Position numbers and translations under genes: made by a program. The notes under the pieces are model-generated. The model did not search any database and was not told where the DNA came from. It was given only the letters and a program-made list of their open reading frames with translations. DNA of 47,304 nt, from the NCBI GenBank assembly GCA_027018935.1, contig JALUXZ010000174.1, positions 1-47,304 of the forward strand, in the 5' to 3' direction. Numbering within the stretch: the stretch's first letter is position 1; each line of letters opens with the position of its first letter. This DNA comes from Mariprofundaceae bacterium (GTDB taxonomy: Bacteria; Pseudomonadota; Zetaproteobacteria; Mariprofundales; Mariprofundaceae). Below, in pieces: positions 34,634 through 44,301 of this stretch.

Positions 34634-34709
34634 TTCAACCTATTCATAAGCCTAGAATGGCAACCTTCCAGTACAAAATCAAATAATTATGTATTGCGTC
34701 CCCGAATTC
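34610..34709. repeat. 100-bp palindromic repeat, copy 3
   Basis: The best-preserved copy: GAATTCGGGGGACG at the left and CGTCCCCGAATTC at the right form perfect inverted ends. Copies 1 and 3 are nearly identical in their core, suggesting recent movement or gene conversion. The gap 34170-34745 contains copies 2, 3 and a half copy, a doubtful 54-aa frame, and nothing else I can name. Confidence 0.9.
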
Positions 34710-34745
34710 CAAAAATACGATGACTTACATCATCGTTGATTGTCT

Positions 34746-35087
34746 TTAGTCGCTGCCAAAAATACTCGCACTTTCTTTTGAAAGTGTGGCTTTAATGCCC
34801 GCTTTTGAACACGACAAAGTGATGACCGTAAAATCCATCGGAAATGACACTTCTTTGCTTAAATCGAGCTTTCCACTTAATGAACTTACGCCATCAGCAA
34901 TGATATTATATGGAACTTCACGGCAATCCCCTGAACCAATAAGCACCAAACGCACCATTTTGCTATCGCTAGTAATCACGCCCGGCGTGCCATGGTCAAT
35001 CATATAAGTATACGTCGAAGCAGAAGCATTGACTCCACCCAAAAACATCAATGGCAACGCTAATATAAATAATTTTCTCAACATCAT
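34746..35087 (-). CDS. Small exported protein, 113 aa
   Basis: GGAGAT precedes the ATG pair. MMLRKLFILALPLMFLGGVNASA is a signal peptide cleaved near residue 23. The mature part of about 90 residues has a single pair of Cys (GDCREVPY and TLSCSKAG) likely to form a disulfide, and alternating hydrophobic residues typical of a small beta-sandwich. Unknown family. It is isolated between repeat clusters, with repeats on both sides. Confidence 0.7.
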   Translation of the reverse strand: MMLRKLFILALPLMFLGGVNASASTYTYMIDHGTPGVITSDSKMVRLVLIGSGDCREVPYNIIADGVSSLSGKLDLSKEVSFPMDFTVITLSCSKAGIKATLSKESASIFGSD

Positions 35088-35124
35088 TATCTCCTTTTTT
35101 ACACATTCTAACGTTCGTTTTTTT

Positions 35125-35227
35125 GTAACTATTCAGCATATTCTTGTTGATGCTTGAGAAAATCACCCCTCATCCCAACCTTCTCCCCTCAATGGGAGAA
35201 GAGGCTTGGAAACATGCTGAATAGTTA
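35125..35227. repeat. GTAACTATTCAGCA-family repeat, short copy
   Basis: GTAACTATTCAGCATA at the left and TGCTGAATAGTTA at the right flank the same CATCCCAACCTTCTCCCCTC / GGGAGAAG hairpin as the copies at 18597 and 37488. It lies in the gap upstream of ygiQ. Confidence 0.8.
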
Positions 35228-35290
35228 GCAACTTTTTGTATCATTTTCTGAAATCAAACACCCCAAGCGATGTAATACAAGACCCCAAAG

Positions 35291-35296
35291 TATAAT
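35291..35296 (+). promoter_or_regulatory. Candidate -10 box upstream of ygiQ
   Basis: A consensus TATAAT is 16 bases before the ygiQ ATG, with no clear -35 and no ribosome-binding site between. If used, the mRNA would have a very short leader. Confidence 0.35.
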
Positions 35297-35311
35297 TTGT
35301 TAGCATACCCC

Positions 35312-37474
35312 ATGAGTTCTGCACATGTGCCTTTCAACAAGCCTATTTTTTCCTACCCAAAATATTGGGCGGAATGTTTTGGTATTGCTCCACAGTTGCC
35401 CATGAACCGCGCCGAGATGACGGCTCTCGGCTGGGATAGCTGCGATATTATTTTGGTCACAGGCGATGCTTACGTTGATTTACCAAGCTTTGGCATGGCA
35501 GTGATGGGGCGTGTTTTAGAAGCACAGGGTTTTCGCGTTGGTATCATTGCCCAACCTGATTGGAAATCCGCAGATGCATTTCGAGCCCTTGGTAAACCCA
35601 ATTTATTTTGGGGTGTCACCGCTGGCAATATGGATTCCATGGTCAACCGCTATACATCCGAGCGCCGTATTCGCAGCGATGATGCTTATACACCGGGTGA
35701 TATTGGCGGCAAACGCCCAGATAGAGCTGTGACTGTGTATGCCCAACGTTGCCGAGAAGCATTTAAAGGTGTGCCTGTAGTGATTGGTGGCATTGAAGCG
35801 AGCCTACGCCGTATTGCCCATTATGATTATTGGTCGGATAAGGTGCGTCGCTCTGTTTTGATGGATTCCAAGGCTGATATTCTAGTTTATGGCAATGGCG
35901 AACGACAAATTATCGAAATTGCACATCGTTTGGCAGATGGCGAATCCATCAAAGAGATGTTGCATATTCGTGGTACTGCCGTAATGAGCAAAGGTGTCCC
36001 TGCTGGTTGGTTGGAAAAAGACTCGACTGACATTGATGCCCCCGGCGCACTCATTGAGCATAAAGACCCCTATGCCATGACAGGACAAAACAATGATTGT
36101 GATGAAAAGTCATTGGCTCAGAAGGCACATCGCGAACGTGAAGAATCCATCCCTATTTCCATTTTAGATGTGTCAAAAAAACGTGATAAAACAGTCATTC
36201 GCATGCCATCCTATGAAGATGTTGCCAACGATGAGGTGCTTTATGCCCATGCCTCACGCTTATTGCATTTAGAAACCAACCCAGGCAATGCTCGCGCCTT
36301 GATTCAACGCCATGGCACACGTGAGGTATGGATTAATCCCCCGCCGATTCCATTAACTACCGAGGAGTTGGACGCTGTATTTGATTTGCCTTATTCACGC
36401 CTACCTTATATCGGTTATGGCGACATCAAAGCTCCCGAAAGTAAAATTCCTGCTTATGAAATGATTAAGACCTCGGTCAACATTATGCGTGGTTGCTTTG
36501 GCGGCTGCACATTTTGCTCTATTACCGAACATGAAGGACGCATCATTCAAAGCAGATCAAAAAAATCAATTTTACGTGAAGTTGAAGAAATTCGCGAAAA
36601 AACGCCAAGTTTTACAGGCAATATCTCCGATTTGGGCGGGCCAACCGCCAATATGTACCGTTTAAAATGTAAATCGGCAGAGATTGAAGCGGCATGTCGT
36701 AAGCCATCCTGTGTATTTCCAGATATATGCAGCAATTTAAACACCAACCACGACCCTTTGATTGATTTATATCGCTCGGCTCGCAAGCTCAAAGGCATCA
36801 AACGCGTATTTATTGCCTCAGGCCTGCGTTATGACTTGGCGGTTAAATCACCTGCTTACATCAAAGAGCTGGTCACCCATCATGTTGGGGGATATTTAAA
36901 AATTGCCCCTGAACATACCGAAGGCGAGCCACTTGATAAGATGATGAAGCCTGGCATTGGAACCTACGATGCATTCAAAAAACTCTTTGAGAAATTCTCC
37001 AAAGAAGCTGGTAAAAAACAGTATTTAATCCCTTATTTTATTGCTGCTCATCCGGGCACAACAGATAAAGATATGCTCAATCTTGCATTATGGTTGAAAA
37101 AGAATGATTACAAAGCCGATCAAGTACAGGCGTTTTTACCATCGCCCATGTCCACAGCTTCTGCGATGTACCGCTCTGAGCGCAACCCACTGAAGAAAAT
37201 AAGTCGCAAGCAGGCAAAGTATGCTGAAAAAGTGTTTATTCCACGCCGTAAAAAGCAACGCGACTTGCACAAAGCTTTTTTACGCTATCATGATAAAAAC
37301 AACTGGCCTATGCTTAGAGAAGCCTTAAAAAGCATGGGCAGAACTGATTTAATTGGTAGTGGTGAGCATCAGTTAGTTCCTGCATCACACGAACAACATA
37401 CGAACAAATCGCAACGTTCGAACTTTCGCACCCAGCACACACGTAAAAACAAGCGTAAAGGTTCACGTTATTAA
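35312..37474 (+). CDS. ygiQ: YgiQ-family radical SAM protein
   Basis: A large radical SAM enzyme whose substrate is not established. [24 protein letters not shown] is the typical opening, and [22 protein letters not shown] and [21 protein letters not shown] match the N-terminal UPF0313 domain. The radical SAM cluster motif is C-x3-C-x2-C in [13 protein letters not shown] at about residue 395. [10 protein letters not shown] and [11 protein letters not shown] follow. The C-terminus is a Lys/Arg-rich tail. The start at 35312 (ATG) is used; a TTG five codons earlier overlaps the promoter-like box. 720 aa is normal. Confidence 0.93.
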   Translation: MSSAHVPFNKPIFSYPKYWAECFGIAPQLPMNRAEMTALGWDSCDIILVTGDAYVDLPSFGMAVMGRVLEAQGFRVGIIAQPDWKSADAFRALGKPNLFWGVTAGNMDSMVNRYTSERRIRSDDAYTPGDIGGKRPDRAVTVYAQRCREAFKGVPVVIGGIEASLRRIAHYDYWSDKVRRSVLMDSKADILVYGNGERQIIEIAHRLADGESIKEMLHIRGTAVMSKGVPAGWLEKDSTDIDAPGALIEHKDPYAMTGQNNDCDEKSLAQKAHREREESIPISILDVSKKRDKTVIRMPSYEDVANDEVLYAHASRLLHLETNPGNARALIQRHGTREVWINPPPIPLTTEELDAVFDLPYSRLPYIGYGDIKAPESKIPAYEMIKTSVNIMRGCFGGCTFCSITEHEGRIIQSRSKKSILREVEEIREKTPSFTGNISDLGGPTANMYRLKCKSAEIEAACRKPSCVFPDICSNLNTNHDPLIDLYRSARKLKGIKRVFIASGLRYDLAVKSPAYIKELVTHHVGGYLKIAPEHTEGEPLDKMMKPGIGTYDAFKKLFEKFSKEAGKKQYLIPYFIAAHPGTTDKDMLNLALWLKKNDYKADQVQAFLPSPMSTASAMYRSERNPLKKISRKQAKYAEKVFIPRRKKQRDLHKAFLRYHDKNNWPMLREALKSMGRTDLIGSGEHQLVPASHEQHTNKSQRSNFRTQHTRKNKRKGSRY

Positions 37475-37487
37475 ACAATTCAGATTC

Positions 37488-37643
37488 GTAACTATTCAGC
37501 ATAGCCCTCCCTCGTTCTTTTAAGGGACAAGGTGAATTGCCCAGCAAGAGAGAGACTCTCGTTGATATTTTAGAAAATCACCCCTCATCCCAACCTTCTC
37601 CCCTCAATGGGAGAAGGGGCTTAGAAGCATGCTGAATAGTTAC
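37488..37643. repeat. GTAACTATTCAGCA-family repeat, 156-bp copy with hairpin core
   Basis: Ends GTAACTATTCAGCATA (37488) and GCATGCTGAATAGTTAC (to 37643). The interior holds the ACCTTCTCCCCTC / GGGAGAAGG hairpin shared with 18597 and 35125. It starts 14 bases after the ygiQ stop. Confidence 0.85.
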
Positions 37644-37677
37644 TCAGATTCTAACTTCATAAAGCACAAATAAAAAA

Positions 37678-37829
37678 GTAACTATTCAGCATAGTTATAA
37701 ATAAACTTGTAGCTGTTCAGATTACCGAGTTTTTTTCTGCTAGCAAGGCGAAAAAGCGTAGCTTACTACTGTAAGTGAGCATTTTTCAACGCAGCTAGCG
37801 GGAAAATAAACGGCAAGCTGAATAGTTAC
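37678..37829. repeat. GTAACTATTCAGCA-family repeat, second subtype, 152 bp
   Basis: It begins GTAACTATTCAGCATAG and ends GCTGAATAGTTAC. The core (CTAGCAAGGCG, AGCTTACTACTGTAAGT, CAACGCAGCTAG) is a long imperfect hairpin, found again in the copy at 46854. The 520-base gap between ygiQ and the OmpA-like gene is made of this copy, the 156-bp copy, a terminator and about 130 bases (37862-37994) without features I can see. Confidence 0.85.
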
Positions 37830-37833
37830 ATAA

Positions 37834-37861
37834 AAAAGGCTCGCGAAATCGCGAGCCTTTT
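37834..37861. terminator. Bidirectional rho-independent terminator
   Basis: AAAAGGCTCGCG (37834-37845) pairs with CGCGAGCCTTTT (37850-37861) around AAAT, with A and T runs on both sides, so it can end transcription from both directions. It lies between the convergent ygiQ and OmpA-like genes. Confidence 0.85.
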
Positions 37862-37994
37862 ATCGTGAATCATGAATTGAAGTGCCGCCCCCCCAAATTT
37901 TTTATTGAGATTCCATGATTAAAATATAAGTATCAATGGATACCCGCCTTCGCGGGCATGACGATTAAGTGGCACTCAATTTATCACTATAAGC

Positions 37995-38642
37995 TTACTT
38001 AATACGAAGCTCTACACGACGGTTTTTAGCGCGTCCTGCCACTGTCGCATTATCTGCACGAGCTTGGCTTTCACCATAACCTTTCGATGTTAAGCGATCC
38101 GCACTTACACCATGAGCTACCAAATATGCCATCACACTAGCAGCACGACGATTGGATAAATCAAGGTTATAACTAGCTTTACCACGACTATCCGTATGCG
38201 CTGCAACTTCTACTTTAATCGTAGAACGCTTTTGCAATGCTTTCACAGCACGATCCAATGTTGCCGTTGATGATGCCGTTAATTCAGCACTGTTGGTTTC
38301 AAAAAACACACCTTCCAATGTAATCACTTCAGGAGCGGCTGGTTTTCCACAACCTTTCTTGGCTTTTGCATATGCTCTTTTAGCATTGCTTAATGCTCCT
38401 GATATTAAATCAGAATTCTCAGATACAGGGTTTGCACTACCTTCATCAAGCTCATGCGCAGCATGATACAAGCCAGCCACAGCTTTTGCCTGTAACGCTG
38501 GTGCACATTTTTCAGCACCTGCAGCCTTGGCTTTTTGAATCATCGCACGCACTTCATCCAATTCGCTCACTTGCGTAGATGCAATGTGTCCAGAACATGC
38601 AGTGATTGATGCACATGCAGCTAATAAAAGAATCCGTTTCAT
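37995..38642 (-). CDS. OmpA-family peptidoglycan-binding lipoprotein
   Basis: The signal is MKRILLLAACASITACSGH, with a lipobox ending in Cys16. Residues about 25-100 form an Ala/Lys-rich helical region (EVRAMIQKAKAAGAEKCAPALQAKAVAGLYHA). The C-terminal OmpA domain runs from about 110 to 215: FFETNSAELTASSTATLDRAV, the binding-site block VEVAAHTDSRGKASYNLDLSNRRAASVMAYL and NRRVELRIK. It should tether the outer membrane to peptidoglycan. It overlaps the preceding small-protein gene by four bases. Confidence 0.92.
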   Translation of the reverse strand: MKRILLLAACASITACSGHIASTQVSELDEVRAMIQKAKAAGAEKCAPALQAKAVAGLYHAAHELDEGSANPVSENSDLISGALSNAKRAYAKAKKGCGKPAAPEVITLEGVFFETNSAELTASSTATLDRAVKALQKRSTIKVEVAAHTDSRGKASYNLDLSNRRAASVMAYLVAHGVSADRLTSKGYGESQARADNATVAGRAKNRRVELRIK

Positions 38643-38899
38643 TTTGAACCCCCAGCTTGTGCAGCATGTTCTTCAGCTTTATTCATAAACGCACGAGCAA
38701 CATCAATATCATGTTGTGATTTTTCTTCCATTGCTACATCGGCAAGCTCACGTGCCAAATGTGCGTGATAACTATTATTGCCTTTCAATTGTGATGTCAA
38801 AGCATCCGCTCTTTCATCTACACTGTCTGTCCACGCCCCTGCTGAAGCTGTGCCTGCACACATCAACATGGCAACAGCCAATAAACTTATTTTTTTCAT
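38639..38899 (-). CDS. Small exported Ala-rich protein, 86 aa
   Basis: AAGGGAG precedes the ATG. The signal peptide ends at TASA-G (about residue 20). The remaining 66 residues are an Ala/His/Glu-rich helix (ADVAMEEKSQHDIDVARAFMNKAEEHAAQ) resembling the helical part of the OmpA-like lipoprotein with which it is translationally coupled. I infer that the two form a complex or share an ancestor. No named family. Confidence 0.75.
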   Translation of the reverse strand: MKKISLLAVAMLMCAGTASAGAWTDSVDERADALTSQLKGNNSYHAHLARELADVAMEEKSQHDIDVARAFMNKAEEHAAQAGGSK

Positions 38900-38928
38900 A
38901 CTTTCTCCCTTATTAAATTAGCATTCCA

Positions 38929-39306
38929 CTAATGCAAAACACCTTCTTTTGCCAAGGTAAAAACAGGAATATCCGCATTAAAACGCTTCCCATCCTCACC
39001 CAACATTTGATAACTTCCTTGCATACAACCCAAAGGAGTCTCCAAAACACAAAAACTACTATATGCATGTTCAGCACCAGGTTTAATCATCGGCTGCTCA
39101 CCGATTACCCCATCACCCTGCACCTCTTCTTCCTTGGCATTGGCATCGGTAATCAACCAATGTCGCTGCATCAACCTCGCACTTTTACTGCCAATATTAC
39201 GAATGGTAATATGATAAGCAAACACAAACTGTGAGGATTCAGGCGCTGAATGCTCGCCCATATATTCAGGCAATACCGTCACTTCAAATTGATACGGCAC
39301 TGTCAT
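38929..39306 (-). CDS. apaG: ApaG protein
   Basis: A small FN3-fold protein linked to cobalt/magnesium and polyphosphate physiology in enteric bacteria. The core block [42 protein letters not shown] and the late GCMQGSYQM are diagnostic. The start at 39306 overlaps the tyrS stop by four bases (ATGA); 13 upstream codons are rejected. 125 aa is the usual length. Confidence 0.95.
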   Translation of the reverse strand: MTVPYQFEVTVLPEYMGEHSAPESSQFVFAYHITIRNIGSKSARLMQRHWLITDANAKEEEVQGDGVIGEQPMIKPGAEHAYSSFCVLETPLGCMQGSYQMLGEDGKRFNADIPVFTLAKEGVLH

Positions 39307-40487
39307 GCAGTCACTTCCAGTTTCAAAAAACGACGTTTCCCACACTTAATAAGGTACGAACCTAACCCAAGAGAAAAATCTTTATCTGTGACTTTTGTCC
39401 CATCCACCGACACAGCCCCTTGCTTCACCAAACGCATGCCTTCACCGTTGGACTGGGTAAGTCCTGCTTGGCTCAAGGCTTTTACCAGCCACAAACTGCC
39501 ATCTTCAGCAGCAATCGTTGCTTCAGGAATATCATCGGGTACTTCTTTCTTGGCAAATTGTTTTTCAAAGCCATCACGTGCTGCTTTACCTGCATCTTCG
39601 CCATGAAAGCGTGCCACAATGCGTGCGGCTAATTGCTTCTTAGCTTCCATCGGGTGCATGGCTTTAATCTCATCCAAATTCACATCCGTTAGCAACTCAT
39701 AATAACGCAACATCAAATCATCAGATGCCGACATCATCTTGCCAAACTGATCGCTTGGTGCATCTTCAATCGCAATATAATTATTCAACGATTTAGACAT
39801 TTTATTCACGCCGTCCAAACCCTCCAGCAATGGCATGGTCATAATAATCTGCGGAATTTTCTTGTGCGACTCCTGCAACTGCCGACCCATCAATAAGTTA
39901 AACTTTTGATCGTTACCGCCAAGTTCAATATCAGCATCCAAGGCAACTGAATCAAAACCCTGCACCAAAGGGTATAAAAACTCATGAATGGCAATCGATT
40001 GCCCGCCCTTATAACGCTTTTCAAAATCATCACGCTCAAGCATGCGTGCTACCGTCGCTTTGCCAGCTAAGGCAATCATTTCCGCTGCACTCATCTTACC
40101 AAACCATTCTGAATTAAAGCGGACTTCTGTTTTATCCACATCCAGCACCTTAAATACCTGCTGTTTGTAAGTTTCCGCATTGGCAAGCACATCTTCTTTG
40201 GTCAATGGTGGACGTGTTTCATTTTTACCTGTCGGATCACCAATCATGCCTGTAAAATCACCAATCAAAAACACAACCTGATGCCCACATTGTTGGAATT
40301 GGCGTAATTTTTCAAGAAGTACGGTATGTCCCAAATGCAAATCAGGCGCAGTCGGATCAAAACCCGCTTTAATGCGCAAGGGTCGATTTTCTTTCTCTGC
40401 CAATTTTAATTTGGCTTCCAAGCCACCTTTGGGAAGCACTTCTAGCGTGCCACGAGATAATAATGCGAGTTGTTGTTGAATATCCAT
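39303..40487 (-). CDS. tyrS: Tyrosyl-tRNA synthetase
   Basis: Class I aminoacyl-tRNA synthetase. The HIGH-like motif is LHLGHTVLL at about 50, KMSKS is in [13 protein letters not shown], and [12 protein letters not shown] precedes it. The C-terminal S4 RNA-binding domain has [19 protein letters not shown]. 394 aa, typical of the proteobacterial TyrS-2 (TyrZ) group. It is followed by apaG through a four-base overlap. Confidence 0.95.
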   Translation of the reverse strand: MDIQQQLALLSRGTLEVLPKGGLEAKLKLAEKENRPLRIKAGFDPTAPDLHLGHTVLLEKLRQFQQCGHQVVFLIGDFTGMIGDPTGKNETRPPLTKEDVLANAETYKQQVFKVLDVDKTEVRFNSEWFGKMSAAEMIALAGKATVARMLERDDFEKRYKGGQSIAIHEFLYPLVQGFDSVALDADIELGGNDQKFNLLMGRQLQESHKKIPQIIMTMPLLEGLDGVNKMSKSLNNYIAIEDAPSDQFGKMMSASDDLMLRYYELLTDVNLDEIKAMHPMEAKKQLAARIVARFHGEDAGKAARDGFEKQFAKKEVPDDIPEATIAAEDGSLWLVKALSQAGLTQSNGEGMRLVKQGAVSVDGTKVTDKDFSLGLGSYLIKCGKRRFLKLEVTA

Positions 40488-40537
40488 GCCCGAAGCTTAT
40501 CAACAAGCGGCAAATGATAGAAGCAATAAGAAAAACC

Positions 40538-41170
40538 TTAGCTCTTTCTAAGCCCCTCTAAATATAAGGATAAATGCTCACCACAAGCTTGCAGCATTTC
40601 CAAACAGCGCGCCAAACTTTGCGTCTGTTTGCCCATACTTATCGCCCCTTCAATCGACGCAATCAGAAACATCGCAGTATTCTCTGCATCGACATCCAAG
40701 CAAACCTCGCCTTGCGATTGCCCATCTAATAAAACCCCTGCAATACCCGACTGCCAGCGATTAAATATGCGATTACAACGGTTGCGCATGCCTTCATCCA
40801 ACGGTGACATTTCCTGTGCAAAATGATTCAACGGGCAGCCTAACAAAAGTCCATTGCGCCCCAATTGATCAGTCATACGCTTTACGGAATTTCGTAGCAT
40901 CATTTGCAGTGCGACAATCGGATCATCACGCGAATCAAGTGGAACCAGCCATATTTCAACAATCATCGGCTCCACGATCTCATCTAAAACGGCATATGCT
41001 AGGGCTAATTTACTGGGGTAGTGATGAAACAATGCCCCCTTTGTCATGCCTGTACGCGCCAGAATTTGTGAAATACTTGCACCCTGAAAGCCATGCTTAT
41101 GCATTTCTTCAAAGGCAGCCTCTAACAAGGCTTGCTTGGTTGCTTTCGGATCGCGCTTACGCTTTTTCAT
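40538..41170 (-). CDS. TetR/AcrR-family transcriptional regulator
   Basis: The N-terminal helix-turn-helix is ATKQALLEAAFEEMHKHGFQGASISQILARTGMTKGALFHHYPSKLAL, diagnostic of the family. The rest (about 60-210) is an all-helical ligand-binding domain; GCPLNHFAQEMSP and EGAISMGKQTQS match the TetR_C subgroup often linked to fatty acids or quinones. It is followed by tyrS and preceded by ubiD, 24 bases away. Target unknown; the divergent context is absent. Confidence 0.9.
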   Translation of the reverse strand: MKKRKRDPKATKQALLEAAFEEMHKHGFQGASISQILARTGMTKGALFHHYPSKLALAYAVLDEIVEPMIVEIWLVPLDSRDDPIVALQMMLRNSVKRMTDQLGRNGLLLGCPLNHFAQEMSPLDEGMRNRCNRIFNRWQSGIAGVLLDGQSQGEVCLDVDAENTAMFLIASIEGAISMGKQTQSLARCLEMLQACGEHLSLYLEGLRKS

Positions 41171-41194
41171 ACCGCTTAGTATGTAAGAGCAATG

Positions 41195-42661
41195 CTACCC
41201 GTCAAGCTCCAAGTCATCCCATATATCATCCACCCGCGCTTTAATTTCCTCAGTCATTTTAATCGGTCTGCCCCATTCACGATCTGTTTCCCCAGCCCAT
41301 TTATTGGTTGCATCAATACCGACTTTCGAGCCAAGACCTGCAATCGGTGAAGCAAAATCGAGATAGTCAATGGGTGTATTTTCAGCCATCGTAAAATCAC
41401 GCACTGGATCACAACGTGTCGAAATTGCCCAAATTACTTCTTTCCAATCACGACAATCGACATCGGCATCGACTACGATAATGAATTTTGTGTACATGAA
41501 CTGTCTTAAATACGACCAAATACCAAACATCACGCGTTTAGCATGACCCGCATAACCTTTGTTTATCGACACCACAGCCACACGATATGAACAGCCTTCC
41601 ATCGGTAAATAAAAATCAACAATTTCAGGGAATTGCTTCTTCAAAATCGGTACAAACACTTCATTGAATGCCAGCCCCAAAATGGCAGGTTCATCAGGCG
41701 GTTTACCAGTATGTGTAGAGTGGTACATGGCATCTTCACGCATGGTGATTTTATCCACCGTGAATACAGGGAACATCTCCGTTTCATTGTAATAACCTGT
41801 ATGATCACCATAAGGCCCTTCTTCGGCATATTCATCCAAAGAAACATAACCTTCAAGTACAATTTCAGATGATGCAGGCACTTGTAAGGGAATACTCACG
41901 CAGTCCGTTAGTACTGTTTTTTTACCGCGCAATAAACCAGCAAATTGATATTCGGACAGGGTATCTGGAATCGGGGTTACTGCTGCAAGAATCGTTGCCG
42001 GATCTGCGCCAATCACCACAGCACATGGAAAGCGTGTTGCCCCTGATTTTTTCGCTTCTTGATGATCTTGTGCACCGCCACGATGTTTTAGCCAGCGCAT
42101 AATCAACTTGTTTTTACCAATTTTCTGCTGCCGATAAATCCCCATATTCTGACGGTCTTTATTCGGGCCTTTGGTAACCACCAAGCCCCACGTAAGCAAG
42201 GGAGCTACATCTTCTGGCCAACATGTTTGAATCGGCAATACATCCAAATCTACATCATCACCCGCGATGACAATTTGCTGACAGGCGGCTTTTTTCACAA
42301 GCTTGGGGTTCATATGCATGACTTTTTTCAAGATGGGAAATTTCGCCCAAGCATCTTTCAAACCTTTGGGGGGCTCTGGTTCTTTCAAATACGCTAGCAA
42401 CTCGCCAATTTCACGTAGCTCATTCGCAGACTCTCGTCCCATACCCAAAGCAATACGGTCAGCCGTACCAAACAAGTTGGTCAATACAGGCATATCGTAA
42501 CCTTTTACATTTTCAAACAGCAAAGCAGGACCCGCAGCTCGTAGTACCCGATCAGAGATTTCAGTAATTTCCAACTCTGTACTAATCGGGGTTGAAATTC
42601 GTTTTAATAAGCCTCGTTTTTCAAGGTCTTGCGTAAATTCACGCAAGTCTGCATAACTCAT
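41195..42661 (-). CDS. ubiD: UbiD-family 3-polyprenyl-4-hydroxybenzoate decarboxylase
   Basis: It removes the carboxyl group from polyprenyl-hydroxybenzoate in ubiquinone synthesis, using prenylated FMN made by UbiX. The start [22 protein letters not shown], the block MNMGIYRQQ-type ([29 protein letters not shown]) with Arg and Lys, and [13 protein letters not shown] (conserved Glu) are all present. 488 aa is normal. GAGGAT precedes the ATG, which overlaps the STAS gene stop by four bases, so it is the last gene of the mla-like operon. It is an unexpected partner for that cluster. Confidence 0.95.
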   Translation of the reverse strand: MSYADLREFTQDLEKRGLLKRISTPISTELEITEISDRVLRAAGPALLFENVKGYDMPVLTNLFGTADRIALGMGRESANELREIGELLAYLKEPEPPKGLKDAWAKFPILKKVMHMNPKLVKKAACQQIVIAGDDVDLDVLPIQTCWPEDVAPLLTWGLVVTKGPNKDRQNMGIYRQQKIGKNKLIMRWLKHRGGAQDHQEAKKSGATRFPCAVVIGADPATILAAVTPIPDTLSEYQFAGLLRGKKTVLTDCVSIPLQVPASSEIVLEGYVSLDEYAEEGPYGDHTGYYNETEMFPVFTVDKITMREDAMYHSTHTGKPPDEPAILGLAFNEVFVPILKKQFPEIVDFYLPMEGCSYRVAVVSINKGYAGHAKRVMFGIWSYLRQFMYTKFIIVVDADVDCRDWKEVIWAISTRCDPVRDFTMAENTPIDYLDFASPIAGLGSKVGIDATNKWAGETDREWGRPIKMTEEIKARVDDIWDDLELDG

Positions 42662-42984
42662 ACTTTATCCTCGGCAATATCAAAAATGCTGTCCAATTTT
42701 GCCAAAGAAAACACATCCCGCACAGTATCTTGCAAATCATGCAGCACAAAAGAGCCACCTGAATGACGCGACCACTGCAAACCTTCCACCAAGGTTGCAA
42801 TGCCTGATGAGTCCATAAATGGCACACCCGATAGCTGCACATGAATTTCTTTGTTTTGATCAACGAACAATGGCTTTAACGCATCCCGAAGGCGCGGTGA
42901 TGTATGTATATTCACAGTTCCTTGCACAGCAACTTGCACGACACCCACATCACTTTTCTCTACCGTTACATCAAGCTTCATCAT
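42658..42984 (-). CDS. STAS-domain protein, RsbV-type anti-sigma-factor antagonist
   Basis: 108 aa, one STAS domain. The conserved phosphorylation-site loop is [15 protein letters not shown] with the acceptor Ser. The first ATG overlaps the kinase gene by 14 bases. In E. coli Mla, the STAS protein is MlaB, which binds the MlaF ATPase and is not phosphorylated. Here it is paired with a kinase instead, as in RsbV/RsbW partner-switch modules, so its role is more likely signalling. The preference for RsbV over MlaB is inference from the neighbour. Confidence 0.85.
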   Translation of the reverse strand: MMKLDVTVEKSDVGVVQVAVQGTVNIHTSPRLRDALKPLFVDQNKEIHVQLSGVPFMDSSGIATLVEGLQWSRHSGGSFVLHDLQDTVRDVFSLAKLDSIFDIAEDKV

Positions 42985-43468
42985 CCTCTCCCTTCAAATC
43001 TTGCTTACATATATAAATAAGCGTCCACTGATTCCCATCAGCCAACGCAACATGTTCCACCACATCCATAATCGAGTGAATCAACTGAACACCCAATCCG
43101 CCAGGGCTAATATTGGCAGCACTACATTCTTCATCATGCCCACAAGCCCAACCAGTAATATCCGCAACTGGGGCATAATCACGAAACATAAAATGCAATT
43201 CCTGCATGCAATCATCATTGACATGTATTTTACTTTCAAACTGCACTCTGCCTGGTGTGTCGCCATAACCATGATCAATAATATTAGCAAACAGCTCATC
43301 CACAGCCAGTGCCACACGGTTGGTTTCCATATCCGTCAGACCTGCACGCAAAGCAATAACCTCCACCATAGAATGCAGTACATGTACACAATCACGCTGA
43401 CAAACAAGTTCAAATTTCAGTTTTCCAATTTGGCTTTTATCCAAATCTCGCATTTCAAAATCAGGCAT
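42971..43468 (-). CDS. RsbW-like anti-sigma factor / serine kinase
   Basis: An HATPase_c_2 domain of the GHKL fold: N-box AVDELFANIIDHGYG with the conserved Glu and Asn, a D-box FRDYAPVADIT and the G2 box SPGGLGVQLIHSIMD. It should phosphorylate the neighbouring STAS protein, and release or bind a third partner according to the phosphorylation state. No PP2C (RsbU-type) phosphatase or sigma factor lies in the operon; the PP2C at 26825 is far away and its link is unproven. ATG overlaps the upstream TPR gene stop by one base. Confidence 0.87.
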   Translation of the reverse strand: MPDFEMRDLDKSQIGKLKFELVCQRDCVHVLHSMVEVIALRAGLTDMETNRVALAVDELFANIIDHGYGDTPGRVQFESKIHVNDDCMQELHFMFRDYAPVADITGWACGHDEECSAANISPGGLGVQLIHSIMDVVEHVALADGNQWTLIYICKQDLKGEDDEA

Positions 43469-44301
43469 TATTTGGCCATTTCTTTTAAAATATTTTGAGC
43501 TTTCAATTCACCCACTTTATCTTGCAAAATAAGGTAAATATCTCTAGCTCGCTCCGCATAATCAAGTCGCTCTTGCTCAGAGACTTCACCCTTCAAGCCA
43601 GCCAACAACAATGAAGCATTTGCCGACAACCTTGGCGCGCCTACCCGCTCACAAAGCTTCAGCACTTTTAATGCCTGTACTTTTGCAGTCTTTTGATCAC
43701 CCTTTTCTCTAGCCAATAAGCTTAAACCCATCAAAGCTTTAGCCTGTAGCGACAGTCCAGAACGGTTGTTCCCTGCTGCTAAAATAGCCTGCATGTAGGC
43801 TTGTTCTGACTGCAATGTTTGGTGTTGTAAATACGCCAACTTAGCTGACATCAAATATATATCGGCAGGCAAATTAGAAGCCAAGCCCTGCATGTTTAGC
43901 ACAACTTTTCCTTGCGCAATACGCAGCAATGCCAACTGCAATTCCGCCCGTTTTTCAAGGGCTAAAAAACCATGATGTTGCGCCAATAACAAGACCTTCT
44001 GCAAAGCCTGCTCTGCCTTACCATCTTGCCCCTCAGCTTTGTAAGCCATGGCTAAATTATACCATGCCGCAGTGATCTTTGCTGGAGCATTGGCTAGCTT
44101 GGAGAGCTGTAATGCACGCTCAAAAGCATGCACTGCCGATGCCCAGCGCTCTTGATGCATCGCCTCCACACCAGCATGCGTAAAATCTTTCATATGTTGC
44201 ACATAAATATTTTCAACAATAGGCACACTTGTTTTATGCTCACCACCACATGCCGATAACAACACACTTAGCGACATCAGTAACAGTAAAATACGTATCA
44301 T
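43468..44301 (-). CDS. TPR-repeat lipoprotein in the mla-like operon
   Basis: A lipobox L-S-A-C is at residues 15-18 after MIRILLLLMSLSVLLSAC. Four to five TPR units are visible: AWYNLAMAYKAEGQDGKAEQALQKVL, AKLAYLQHQTLQSEQAYMQAIL and SLLAREKGDQKTAKVQALKVLKL with the expected W/L-G-Y-A-F-A spacing. It is probably an outer- or inner-membrane lipoprotein that scaffolds transport partners. It overlaps mlaD by four bases and the RsbW-like gene by one, so it belongs to the operon. The usual MlaA or MlaC partner is absent. Confidence 0.85.
   Translation of the reverse strand: MIRILLLLMSLSVLLSACGGEHKTSVPIVENIYVQHMKDFTHAGVEAMHQERWASAVHAFERALQLSKLANAPAKITAAWYNLAMAYKAEGQDGKAEQALQKVLLLAQHHGFLALEKRAELQLALLRIAQGKVVLNMQGLASNLPADIYLMSAKLAYLQHQTLQSEQAYMQAILAAGNNRSGLSLQAKALMGLSLLAREKGDQKTAKVQALKVLKLCERVGAPRLSANASLLLAGLKGEVSEQERLDYAERARDIYLILQDKVGELKAQNILKEMAK

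Noticed and set aside
43001-43498. 165-codon plus-strand frame opposite the RsbW-like gene
   Set aside because: Mirror of the coding strand with unlikely composition (His/Ile/Asn-rich); no signals.
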